A DNA stretch of 64,000 bases from Methanobrevibacter sp. (GTDB lineage Archaea > Methanobacteriota > Methanobacteria > Methanobacteriales > Methanobacteriaceae). Shown piece after piece: positions 42,647-51,428 of the stretch. Below the pieces are notes generated by a model, which saw only the letters and a list, made by a program, of their open reading frames with translations, was not told the DNA's origin and did not search any database. The position numbers and the translations under genes are program-made. The stretch lies in assembly GCF_015062935.1 (NCBI RefSeq), contig NZ_SUTM01000005.1:41642-105641 (forward strand), given 5' to 3'. How positions within the stretch are numbered: position 1 is the first letter of the stretch; every line of letters begins with the position of its first letter.

Positions 42647-44653
42647 TTATTTCACAATAATTTTTCCGGTTTTACTGGATTTGATATATGCACTATCTCC
42701 TTTAAATTTAGCAGTGTATTTGAAAGTTCCTTTTTTAGTCAATTTGGTAATTTTAATTGTAGCTTGACCTTTGGAATTAGTTACTGCTTTGAAAGTCTTT
42801 TTGTTAACTGTTAAATAAATCCATTTTTTCGCAACAGCTTTTTTAGCTGAAGTTTTAAGGGTAATGACTATTTTTTTAGTTTTAACAGATTTTTTAAAGG
42901 TTTTAGTTGGAGTAGTTAACACGGTTTTTTTAGGAATTGCTTTCCATGTTACCTGTTTTGCTTGGGTACTTGATACAAAAGTGTTTTGAGTTAACTTTTG
43001 TGAATCTCCAGTTCCAAAAATACTTGGACCGTATTTTGCAGTATTTTTATCAAATGTGTTGGTTTTTATGTTTGCACCTGTACTGAATATTCTGACTGCA
43101 CCACCCGCACCGGAAGCTGCATTAGCTTGGTTGGAAGTAAAGTTGTTGTTTTCGATGGTTGCTGTATTTCCATCAAGATAAACTGCTCCACCATTTGCTT
43201 TAGCAATGTTTTCAACAAATGAATTATCTTTTAAAGTTGCTTTAGTACCGCTGATTTGTACTGCTCCACCAACGGAATCTGCATCATTGTTTTTAAACTC
43301 ATTGCCGATAATTGTTGCACTTGCACCGGAAGTATAAACTGCTCCACCTCCGTTTCCTGCATGGGAGTTGGAAATGTTGTTGTAATTAATTTTATTTGAA
43401 CTTCCTTCAATGTATACTGCTCCACCTTTGAATTTAGCGGAACTTGTATCAATTACATTGTAAGAAATGGTATTGCTGCTTCCATCAACATTAAGTGTTC
43501 CACCGCTATTTGCAGTGATTTTATTGTTTTTAAATATGTTATTGGAGATTTGGGCACTGGAACCTGCAAGGTATATTGCTCCACCGCCGTTAGCAGCGTT
43601 ATTGCTGGTAAATTGGTTATTGTTAAATTTGCTTGCAGTGGATGTTGAAGTAATAAAGACTCTCATTGCTCCACCAAGTTCTTTAGCGGTGTTTCCGGTA
43701 AATGTGTTGCCTATAACAGTGAATGCTCCTCCTTTGTAAAGGTTAATAGCTCCACCCCAGTATCCGGTATTCTTACTGAATGTGTTGTTTTCAATCAGTT
43801 GATTAGAACCTGTTTGAAGTGCTATTGCTCCGCCGTCTTTGGTAGCAACATTGTTTGTGAAGGCATTTCCAATAATCTTATTGTTACTGTTTTCAATAAA
43901 TATTGCTCCACCAAGTAATTTCTGAGCTTTGTTTCCATCAAAAGTGCTGTCTTGAATTACATTTGCTTTACTTAAACTGTAAATCGCTCCACCACCATTT
44001 CCGGCAGTGTTGCCTATGAATTTTGAGTTAATAATTTTAGTGCCGCTGGTTGTTTTTTTGGCATCACTTTTGTAAACGCTGTTGATGTATAGTGCTCCTC
44101 CGTAACCGGTATCTTTATTGTCTTTAAAGGTACAGTTGTCAATGACCAAATTAGAAGCTCTTACAAGGATTGCTCCACCACCGTTTGATGATTGCCCATT
44201 GGTGAATACGATATTTTTCAAAACAACATTGTCAGCATCTATGAAAAACATTCTTCCTGATTTTTTACCATCTAAACTGTGTCCCATACCATTGATGGTC
44301 AATTGCTTGTTGATTTGAATTCCATCGTAACTAAATCCGCTGTTGTACACACAATCGTTTAATAAAATAAGTTCTTGGCCTTCTTCAGCTAAAATAATTT
44401 CAGATTTTAAATCAGCAAATGTTTCGGGACTTATTCTTACTTTATTTTCATCAGTTCCATTTTCTCCATTATTGTCAGTCGCTAGATTATTATTTCCATT
44501 ATCCTCGCCAGATAGTGTTACTGTGTTGCTGTTGTCGATATTTGTCACATTTCCATCTGTTAATATTTCCCCGCTATCGCTTGCAGATACGAATGCAAGA
44601 GATATGAAAAATAATACAAGTAATAATGAAATAAACTTAAAATTTAATTTCAT
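42647..44653 (-). CDS. Adhesin-like protein, parallel beta-helix (ALP 12)
   Basis: This protein has 668 residues. The signal peptide MKLNFKFISLLLVLFFISLA is cut after FVSA. An Asn-rich linker (GEDNGNNNLATDNNGENG) is followed by a beta-helix (~85-560) with turns such as GNTAGNGGGAIYSLSKANVI and NNAANGGGAIYLAGSSAQIS. One Lys-rich Ig-like domain ends the protein (~580-668, with KAVTNSKGQATIKITKLTKK). The fold and C-terminus match ALP 11, so the two are tandem paralogues; ALP 12 has one C-terminal Ig domain where ALP 11 has two. GGTGA lies before the ATG. It is the ALP closest to the polysaccharide cluster. Confidence 0.85.
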   Translation of the reverse strand: MKLNFKFISLLLVLFFISLAFVSASDSGEILTDGNVTNIDNSNTVTLSGEDNGNNNLATDNNGENGTDENKVRISPETFADLKSEIILAEEGQELILLNDCVYNSGFSYDGIQINKQLTINGMGHSLDGKKSGRMFFIDADNVVLKNIVFTNGQSSNGGGAILVRASNLVIDNCTFKDNKDTGYGGALYINSVYKSDAKKTTSGTKIINSKFIGNTAGNGGGAIYSLSKANVIQDSTFDGNKAQKLLGGAIFIENSNNKIIGNAFTNNVATKDGGAIALQTGSNQLIENNTFSKNTGYWGGAINLYKGGAFTVIGNTFTGNTAKELGGAMRVFITSTSTASKFNNNQFTSNNAANGGGAIYLAGSSAQISNNIFKNNKITANSGGTLNVDGSSNTISYNVIDTSSAKFKGGAVYIEGSSNKINYNNISNSHAGNGGGAVYTSGASATIIGNEFKNNDADSVGGAVQISGTKATLKDNSFVENIAKANGGAVYLDGNTATIENNNFTSNQANAASGAGGAVRIFSTGANIKTNTFDKNTAKYGPSIFGTGDSQKLTQNTFVSSTQAKQVTWKAIPKKTVLTTPTKTFKKSVKTKKIVITLKTSAKKAVAKKWIYLTVNKKTFKAVTNSKGQATIKITKLTKKGTFKYTAKFKGDSAYIKSSKTGKIIVK

Positions 44654-44782
44654 TTTTATTTCACCAAAATATTTTTTTTACAGTTAATAAAAATGTGTTT
44701 TGTAACTGTTATACATATTTTTTATTTTGATTATATTTAAATTGTATATGGAAATAGTGGTGTTTAAATAAAATAAAAAAAG

Positions 44783-45382
44783 TTAAAGATTTAATTTTTT
44801 CATAATCAAATCTAATTTTGCTTCAAGATTGTCCATCTTGTTTTCTAAATCTTCTACGCTTCCACCCTCAGGTTTTCTTGAAACTAAAAAAGTATCATAC
44901 CATGGGTCTGAAACCTCATCGAAGTTTGTTCCGCATTCTATTACATTGAAATTAATGTATTTTGCCATTGCTTTCATTGCATCTTCATTAAAGCGGTAAC
45001 AGTCATAAGGATTTTTATGAACGGGACCTGTACTTGGTACAATCAGGAAGAATAATCCTCCAGGTTTTAATATTCTTTTAACCTCTTCCAGTGTGAGCCA
45101 GAAAAATTCAATGTGTTCAAAAGCCTGGCCGGATACAACCAGGTCATATGTTTCATCTTCAATTTCATCCCAATGATAAGGATTTTCAACAACAATGTCA
45201 ATATTGTTTCCTGCTCTTAAATCAAGACCGTGATATGTCCATTTTTTCTCATTTAAGATTAATCCATAATTATAATCTCCGGTCTTATCAAATGATCCGA
45301 TATCCAGAATTTTCAAATCCTGTGAAGGATTTAAGTAAGTATCTTTAAAATATTGCATTTTCATAAAAGAACTTCTATGCAC
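44783..45382 (-). CDS. Class I SAM-dependent methyltransferase
   Basis: This 199-residue protein has the methyltransferase motifs in order: LKILDIGSFDKTGDYNYG (motif I, SAM binding), YHGLDLRAGNNIDIVV (acidic residue that holds the ribose), YDLVVSGQAFEHIEFFW and ILKPGGLFFLIVPSTGPVH. It ends in a short coiled coil (DLENKMDNLEAKLDLIMKKL). It starts at a GTG preceded by AAGGA. The most likely substrate is a sugar or lipid intermediate of the polymer made by the adjacent cluster. It is the last gene of that cluster in the direction of transcription. Confidence 0.8.
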   Translation of the reverse strand: MHRSSFMKMQYFKDTYLNPSQDLKILDIGSFDKTGDYNYGLILNEKKWTYHGLDLRAGNNIDIVVENPYHWDEIEDETYDLVVSGQAFEHIEFFWLTLEEVKRILKPGGLFFLIVPSTGPVHKNPYDCYRFNEDAMKAMAKYINFNVIECGTNFDEVSDPWYDTFLVSRKPEGGSVEDLENKMDNLEAKLDLIMKKLNL

Positions 45383-45431
45383 TTTATCAATTCCTTAATA
45401 ATATGTTATTTAATAATTTGATTTATTTACA

Positions 45432-46397
45432 TTAAATAGATTTAGTCAAATAGTCAAATTCCTCAAATGTATTTGAATTCATTATTTTTTCATAAAACAA
45501 TAAATTTTCATCATTAATTTCATTGCCAACATCAATACTTTCATATATTTCTTTAATTTTTGAAAAATATTCTGCCGTGTATTTTTTATCAATATGATAT
45601 AATTTAATCTTAAATTCCATTAACGAATAATTCAGAAAGTGACTTTTCATTTCATTTATCAGATTTTCCGATTTGAGGAACTCTTCAATGTCCAGGATTA
45701 CATCACAGAAAATTAAACTGTGCTTGCTTCCGACATGTTCCTTTTGAAGTGAAAAGTGTTGGGTATTGTTGTAATGATAGAATATATTGTCAGTATATGT
45801 TATTTTTTGTGCCAGTGTCATGGTTTTTATGTGAAATTCCACATCATTAAAAATCTTGTATGATGGGAATTTAATGTTATTTTCTCTTAAAAATGAAGAT
45901 TTATAAAATTTATTCCAGATAACTCCTAAATAACTGTCGAATACCTTTTCTTTAATTTCGCTGTGGTCAAATATTTCGTTTTTAAAGTTTTCATCTAAAA
46001 AATTCAATTCTTTGATATTTTCATCGTTATGTATCAATGAGTCAAATAGGACCAGCTCCGCATCACTTCTTTTTGCAAGGCTGTACAGTAATTCACAGGT
46101 ATTTTCTTCAATCCAGTCATCAGAATCTAGAAACAGGATATATTCTCCTTTTGCTGTTTCAAGACCTTTGTTTCTTGCCTCTCCCGCACCTGAATTTTTT
46201 TGTGTGATGAGTTTTAACCTTGAATCCCGTTTACTATATTCATCTATTATATCCTGTGAGTTGTCAGTTGATCCGTCATTGATGCAGATAATTTCCATTT
46301 CTTTTAAATTTTGAGTAATTGCGGAATTTAGGGAGTTTATTATTGCATCTCCTGAATTATATACTGGAATTATTACAGAAACTTTAACGTCACTCAT
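45432..46397 (-). CDS. Family 2 glycosyltransferase (GT-A)
   Basis: This 321-residue protein has an N-terminal GT2 domain. VSVIIPVYNSGDAIINSL opens it, CINDGSTDNSQDIIDEY binds the nucleotide, SGAGEARNKGLETAKG follows, and YILFLDSDDW carries the DxD metal-binding motif. The rest (~220-321) is helical and variable, as is usual for acceptor-specific parts. It is cytoplasmic with no membrane segment. It starts 8 bases after the stop of the larger GT2/TagF-like gene, so the two are probably in one operon. Confidence 0.88.
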   Translation of the reverse strand: MSDVKVSVIIPVYNSGDAIINSLNSAITQNLKEMEIICINDGSTDNSQDIIDEYSKRDSRLKLITQKNSGAGEARNKGLETAKGEYILFLDSDDWIEENTCELLYSLAKRSDAELVLFDSLIHNDENIKELNFLDENFKNEIFDHSEIKEKVFDSYLGVIWNKFYKSSFLRENNIKFPSYKIFNDVEFHIKTMTLAQKITYTDNIFYHYNNTQHFSLQKEHVGSKHSLIFCDVILDIEEFLKSENLINEMKSHFLNYSLMEFKIKLYHIDKKYTAEYFSKIKEIYESIDVGNEINDENLLFYEKIMNSNTFEEFDYLTKSI

Positions 46398-46405
46398 TCA
46401 AACAC

Positions 46406-49342
46406 CTACTTTTTCATATCAATGATAAAATCATAAACTCTCTTGCAGTTGTTTTTATCATGGAATTCATAGAAATTATCAACTCTTTTTTGATATTTAT
46501 CTTTCATTTTACAATCATTTAATACATATTCTTTAATAAGTTGAACTAACGAATTTTCATTGTCAATGCTTTCACCAAAACCCATTTTGTCATATTTAAA
46601 ATAACTTTCAGATAAATCAAAATGGAAATCATCATTTTCCCATTGGTAGTAAACAAGTGGTTTTTTTAAATATGCAAAATCAAAAGTCACTGATGAATAA
46701 TCTGTAATTAACAATTTTGAATCATTAAATAAGTCTTTATAGGATAATTCTTTATCAAATGTCACATTGCTCAGGTCAAATAAATGAATGCAGTCATAGA
46801 CATTCGGGTGAGGTTTGAATATGATTTCATAATTATGTTTCTTTAAAAATTCAATCAGTTCTCTGTTGTTTAAAAGGCTATTCCATCTTTTGAAATATTC
46901 TGATTCAAGAATTTCTTCATCAGACATAACTCTAATGCTTCTTCTCCATGTTGGAGTCACAACAATCTGGTTAACTTCACGGCCTTTTTCCAATTTGTCA
47001 TATCTTGGAAGGCCAAGTAGTTTTACAACACTTTCATCGTAATTGTATGGATTTTCAAAAATAGAATTATATTCATCTTTTACTGATGTTACAAATAAAT
47101 ACAGGAATTTATCATACTTATGCAGCCAGGATGAAATGTTATTTAGGATTATTCCATGCTGCAGGAAACAGGTTTTTGCAGAAATCAATCCGTTATAGTA
47201 CTTTTCAAACCTGCCTGAGAACGGATTCAGCAAATCGTCATCGGGGTGTGATGAAATGATTTTTTCAGCAAAACATACAAGCATCTTATGGGATTGTGAG
47301 TGATATTCAATAACATTTCCCAATTCCTTTAATCTGTTGTAATCCTTGGAGTCTTTTTTTATTATGAAATATTTATCAATTCCATCGTTTTGCTTTAAAG
47401 CATATCTGTATAGTTCTTCTGCATTATCTCCGGCCGTTTCTGGTCTGTCCATAAATAACCAAATTCGTTTATGTCCGTATTTCGGATAATTTTCAAGATA
47501 TTTTTTTCTAAATTCAATAATTTCATCAAGACTTGAATCATTTTTAGAAATCAGATAATTGATATTTTCTTCTTCCAAACTTAATAGGTCTCTATAAGTA
47601 TATGGGATAACTTCAAAGAGATTATCTCTAAATTTAACTAAATAATTTTCCTTTTTAGAATAATAACTTTCCTTTGTAAGTTTTGAGTAATAATTAAATC
47701 CGATATCTAAATAAAAGTCAAGCTCTTCGTAAGACACTCTGATTTTTATCAGGGATTCTTCATTAACTTTTAACGGAATTTTGCACTCAAAATTGAATGA
47801 CGGATTATAAGTGAGGTTTAGATATTTTCTTTCTCTGAAAGGATAATTGTTATATTCTCCTTCATAAACTTCCGCTTTGCTTTCAATGAATGTGTTAACT
47901 ATTTTTCCGTATAGTTTATTGTAATTATTCACATCGATCAAATCATTTTTAATGAGGTTTTCAATTTCATTAAAATCATAATATTTATCCAAATCAAAAT
48001 CCGGTTCTTTGATTAAATATTGATTGATTTTTAATCTGTAGTAATCATTTCCGGAATTTATAAGATAACGCTGGATGTTTTTTCCGTCAGTATTCAAATA
48101 TTCTTTTTTAATGAAAGCTAGCTTGTTGGTGTTAAAATACATTGTCCAGTAATCTAAAAATTCTGTTTTATTGATTTTAATTGCTTGAATTTTCAGCTCT
48201 TCAACTTCAAAAAATGATTTTAAAAAGCCTAAGATGTGTAATGTATCATTTTTAACCTCTACGCCATCAATATAAAAAACATGGTAATATAATTGATCGA
48301 TGTTGTAATTGCTGACTTTTTTTACCACATTGTGTGTGTGGATATTCTTTATAGTTTCCATATCCTGATGTTTGAACAGCAAAATGGATTTTATCAAACT
48401 TCTGTCCCTGTGCTTTTGATTTAAAATGATATAATCGTCAATTTCTGATAAAAGTTCCCGTAAAATGGAATATAACTGATTTAATTCATCTTCACTTAAC
48501 ACATCAGAAACGTCACTTATATCAAACATCCATTGGATGTCATACATCACGGTAAACTTGATGAAATCAGGAATGTGTCCGTATTTCTGTTTTGCATAGT
48601 CAAACAGTGCCTTAAAGAATAATTTTGATCTGTCAAGATAATATTCTTTCTTTTTAATCGATGAATCTATTGTTGATGTTTTAACATTTCTTTTACGATA
48701 TAAATATGCCGTATTTGAAACTACTCCGTGCATGCATTTTTCGAGCAGTATCTTATTTACAAAAATTGCATCTTCGGAAACAATAAGTTCTGTGTCAAAT
48801 TTATGGTTTTTTATTGCTTTTCGCTTAAAAAATGCTGCAGAAGCGGAAAGCTGAATATAACTTGGGTTTTGAGTTAAATCTATTAATTTTGTAGATTCGT
48901 ATTTGTAATTCAGTATGTGCTCTCCAGTCTGTCGGTCAAAGAATTTCATTGGTATTGACACAACATCCACTGCATTATCATGTTTTTCAAAAAAATCATA
49001 AACCAGTTCCAGGGCATTTAATTCCAGTTTGTCATCACTATCCAGAAAATTCAGGTATTTCCCTTTAGCTATCTTCATTCCATTGTTTCTGGCGGTTGCC
49101 TGGCCCTGATTTTCCTGACGGATATATTTCACATTTTTCGGATATTTTTCTTTATATTCCAGGCAGATTTCTTTAGAATTGTCAGTACTTCCGTCATCAA
49201 CTAAAATAAGCTCAATGTTTTCAAAACCAATGCTCTGATTAACAATGCTTTCAATCGCCTCTTTTAAAAACTCATCAGTGTTGTAAACTGCAATGATGAT
49301 TGAAAATTTAAACGAATCAAAATCAAAAATATTGTTTAACAT
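46406..49342 (-). CDS. GT2 glycosyltransferase fused to CDP-glycerol glycerophosphotransferase (TagF-like)
   Basis: This protein has about 978 residues. Residues ~10-230 are a GT2 domain (FSIIIAVYNTDEFLKEAI, LVDDGSTDNS, YLNFLDSDDK). A middle region of ~350 residues has no clear domain. Residues ~620-978 are a Glyphos_transf domain: RIWLFMDRPETAGDNAEEL, FLQHGIILNNISSWLHKYDK, IIFKPHPNVYD and LLITDYSSVTFDFAYLKKPL. The His and the DYSS motif are the usual active-site features of teichoic-acid glycerophosphotransferases. It would add sugar and polyol-phosphate units to one polymer. The ATG at 49342 is chosen because GTGAT lies 5 bases upstream; the frame also opens with a GTG at 49351. Confidence 0.85.
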   Translation of the reverse strand: MLNNIFDFDSFKFSIIIAVYNTDEFLKEAIESIVNQSIGFENIELILVDDGSTDNSKEICLEYKEKYPKNVKYIRQENQGQATARNNGMKIAKGKYLNFLDSDDKLELNALELVYDFFEKHDNAVDVVSIPMKFFDRQTGEHILNYKYESTKLIDLTQNPSYIQLSASAAFFKRKAIKNHKFDTELIVSEDAIFVNKILLEKCMHGVVSNTAYLYRKRNVKTSTIDSSIKKKEYYLDRSKLFFKALFDYAKQKYGHIPDFIKFTVMYDIQWMFDISDVSDVLSEDELNQLYSILRELLSEIDDYIILNQKHRDRSLIKSILLFKHQDMETIKNIHTHNVVKKVSNYNIDQLYYHVFYIDGVEVKNDTLHILGFLKSFFEVEELKIQAIKINKTEFLDYWTMYFNTNKLAFIKKEYLNTDGKNIQRYLINSGNDYYRLKINQYLIKEPDFDLDKYYDFNEIENLIKNDLIDVNNYNKLYGKIVNTFIESKAEVYEGEYNNYPFRERKYLNLTYNPSFNFECKIPLKVNEESLIKIRVSYEELDFYLDIGFNYYSKLTKESYYSKKENYLVKFRDNLFEVIPYTYRDLLSLEEENINYLISKNDSSLDEIIEFRKKYLENYPKYGHKRIWLFMDRPETAGDNAEELYRYALKQNDGIDKYFIIKKDSKDYNRLKELGNVIEYHSQSHKMLVCFAEKIISSHPDDDLLNPFSGRFEKYYNGLISAKTCFLQHGIILNNISSWLHKYDKFLYLFVTSVKDEYNSIFENPYNYDESVVKLLGLPRYDKLEKGREVNQIVVTPTWRRSIRVMSDEEILESEYFKRWNSLLNNRELIEFLKKHNYEIIFKPHPNVYDCIHLFDLSNVTFDKELSYKDLFNDSKLLITDYSSVTFDFAYLKKPLVYYQWENDDFHFDLSESYFKYDKMGFGESIDNENSLVQLIKEYVLNDCKMKDKYQKRVDNFYEFHDKNNCKRVYDFIIDMKK

Positions 49343-49351
49343 TAATATCAC

Positions 49352-50422
49352 TTATTTTGCCCTGCATTGAACAACTGTATCTGCTAAAAACGGCCAAGGC
49401 TGCTCCTTAACAACTTCAAACTCATATCCTAAATCAAGATTTGCAATCCATGGGATAATTCCAACAAAATCAGAAGCTTTATGGTAAATACTTACTTGAA
49501 GTATTGGCTTTTGAGTTTTGATTGTATTTATTGCTCCATTCAGCAGATCCATTTCGGCTCCTTCAACATCAATTGTAATAAGTCCCACATTAAGATCATT
49601 TTCATCCACAAATGTGTCTAATGTAATTTCCTCAACGGTTAGGACATTATCATAGTCTCTTATGTTCGGATCGCTTGTAATTCCCTGAACATTGCTTCCG
49701 GATAAGAATAATTTTCTGTCTCCGTCATGGTTTCCCAGGGATTTTTTAACCGGAACAATGTTTTCGATATTGTTGTCTTCAATATTTTTAACCAATAAAT
49801 TATATGATTCGTCAAATGGTTCAAAAGCGTAAACCTTTTTATTAGTCACTTCCGATAATGGTATTGATGTATCTCCAGTAAAAGCACCTGCATCGATAAT
49901 GTCTTTGTTTTTTAGAAATGTTCTGTCTGCATCACTTAAGCCTAAATCTATAAATGCATGCAGATTATAATCTCCGGTAAATTTGTATCCTGCAATTTCA
50001 TTTTTTCTTGCGTTATTGATTCGAAAATCAGTAAATCGTTTTTGGTTTTCCAGCTCATGGGTGGAATAAATTGTATCTTTTGTAACCAGATTTACAAATA
50101 ATGTTCTTAAAAAAATCCATTTATATAGTTTTTTAGATTTGGAATCTAACTTTTCAGTAATTTTGTTAAAGTTATCTTCAAAATCATCATCCATATAAAA
50201 ATCAACATAGTCCCAGTTGGAAAATGCACCGGAGAGACCATATTTTCTGAAATATTCGTTTTTAAGGGATATGTTTTTTTCAGTTCTTAAATTTTCTATT
50301 TCATTTTTCAAATTCTCATTTTCATTTTTCAGTGAATTAATTTCTCTGGTTAATGATTCATTTTTACTTTTGTAATATGCATAAGAATTACTTTTAGATA
50401 ACATTTTATCTTTAAAACTCAT
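49352..50422 (-). CDS. FkbM family methyltransferase with N-terminal coiled coil
   Basis: This protein has 356 residues. Residues ~10-50 form a Glu/Asn/Lys coiled coil (SLKNENENLKNEIENLRTEK). The FkbM domain (~160-340) shows DIIDAGAFTGDTSIPLSE (SAM loop), KKVYAFEPFDESYNLLVKNI, VEEITLDTFVDENDLNVGLI and TIDVEGAEMDLLNGA. FkbM enzymes O-methylate sugars and other small molecules, and members are common in surface-polysaccharide clusters. The coiled coil may dock it to other enzymes of the pathway, several of which also carry such segments. It sits 3 bases from the hydrolase gene upstream and 9 from the GT2/TagF gene downstream. Confidence 0.85.
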   Translation of the reverse strand: MSFKDKMLSKSNSYAYYKSKNESLTREINSLKNENENLKNEIENLRTEKNISLKNEYFRKYGLSGAFSNWDYVDFYMDDDFEDNFNKITEKLDSKSKKLYKWIFLRTLFVNLVTKDTIYSTHELENQKRFTDFRINNARKNEIAGYKFTGDYNLHAFIDLGLSDADRTFLKNKDIIDAGAFTGDTSIPLSEVTNKKVYAFEPFDESYNLLVKNIEDNNIENIVPVKKSLGNHDGDRKLFLSGSNVQGITSDPNIRDYDNVLTVEEITLDTFVDENDLNVGLITIDVEGAEMDLLNGAINTIKTQKPILQVSIYHKASDFVGIIPWIANLDLGYEFEVVKEQPWPFLADTVVQCRAK

Positions 50423-50425
50423 AAT

Positions 50426-51415
50426 TCACCTTCTAAAAATTGACATGATTTTTCTAAGCGGTTTTGTGATTTTCCAGGACTTAGAATTAAAAAGGGTATT
50501 AATTTCGGCTTGCAATCTCTGATTTTCCAGTTTCAAATAATTATTTTCTCGAAACATTTCAGAATCGTTTATTTCATCGTAATATGCAAGTAAATTTTTT
50601 GATGTAACTCCATTGGCAAGGCGGATACTTTCTGCATTTCCCAACGGAGCATGTGAATCAATATAGTTAAACACGATTTTTATATGGTTCTCTTTATTTT
50701 CTATTTTTGGAAACTCGTTGATTTTTTTAATAAAATCAATATACTGGGTGTTGATGTCTCTGTCACTGCAGTTGAATACTATTATCGCTTTGGGGATGTA
50801 GTTTTCTTTTTTCATCATTTCAACTACATCAAACCTGTGTTTAAATCTATTCCAAATTTCCTCATCGCTTAAACCTGGAAAACAATATGGTTTCACCCGA
50901 TTATAACTTACATGATTTTGAAATTCAAGTTGGGGGATATCTGCAAGTGCAGTAGATCCTTTAACCATTGTAGCTAATTGAAGTGAAGTAAAACCTCCCA
51001 TTGAGCTTCCATAAAAAACCAAATTTTCACGCTTTAAATTTAAGCGGGAGATTAATTTAACAACAATGTCTCCAATATTTCTGAGGATATAATCATCGGT
51101 TGTCCCGACTCCCCATGATCCTTTGGATTCAAGGTTCAGGTATCTTGTTGGGTCATTATACCATATTGTTGATGCATCAAAAGTCCAGCTGTGCCTGTGG
51201 AAAAACGGTCTTGTGGTGTCATGTGTTGAATCATCAGCCATTGCTCCGGCCCCCAAACATAAAATTTTATCAGTATTTGTTTTAAAATGGACTAAAAATT
51301 CATATTTGGTATTTTTAAAGTTAACGCATAATCCGAAACGATAATCTACTGGAGGTTCAAATGTGGATAATTCGTCATAATTGATTTCAATAATATGATT
51401 AACTAATTGATACAT
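50426..51415 (-). CDS. Alpha/beta hydrolase-like protein of the polysaccharide cluster
   Basis: This protein has 329 residues. The nucleophile elbow FYGSSMGGFTSLQLA (Ser near residue 138) is followed by a likely catalytic Asp in VFNCSDRDINTQY (~225) and His in YIDSHAPLGNAES (~255), in the order of a serine hydrolase. The C-terminus carries a short coiled coil and then FNSKSWKITKPLRKIMSIFR, a tail I have seen at the ends of many surface-polysaccharide enzymes. No signal peptide is present, so it acts in the cytoplasm. It could be an acyl or phosphodiester hydrolase, or a transferase that modifies the polymer. Related proteins occur in capsule loci, but no reaction can be named. Confidence 0.65.
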   Translation of the reverse strand: MYQLVNHIIEINYDELSTFEPPVDYRFGLCVNFKNTKYEFLVHFKTNTDKILCLGAGAMADDSTHDTTRPFFHRHSWTFDASTIWYNDPTRYLNLESKGSWGVGTTDDYILRNIGDIVVKLISRLNLKRENLVFYGSSMGGFTSLQLATMVKGSTALADIPQLEFQNHVSYNRVKPYCFPGLSDEEIWNRFKHRFDVVEMMKKENYIPKAIIVFNCSDRDINTQYIDFIKKINEFPKIENKENHIKIVFNYIDSHAPLGNAESIRLANGVTSKNLLAYYDEINDSEMFRENNYLKLENQRLQAEINTLFNSKSWKITKPLRKIMSIFRR

Positions 51416-51428
51416 ATTTTAATCTCTG

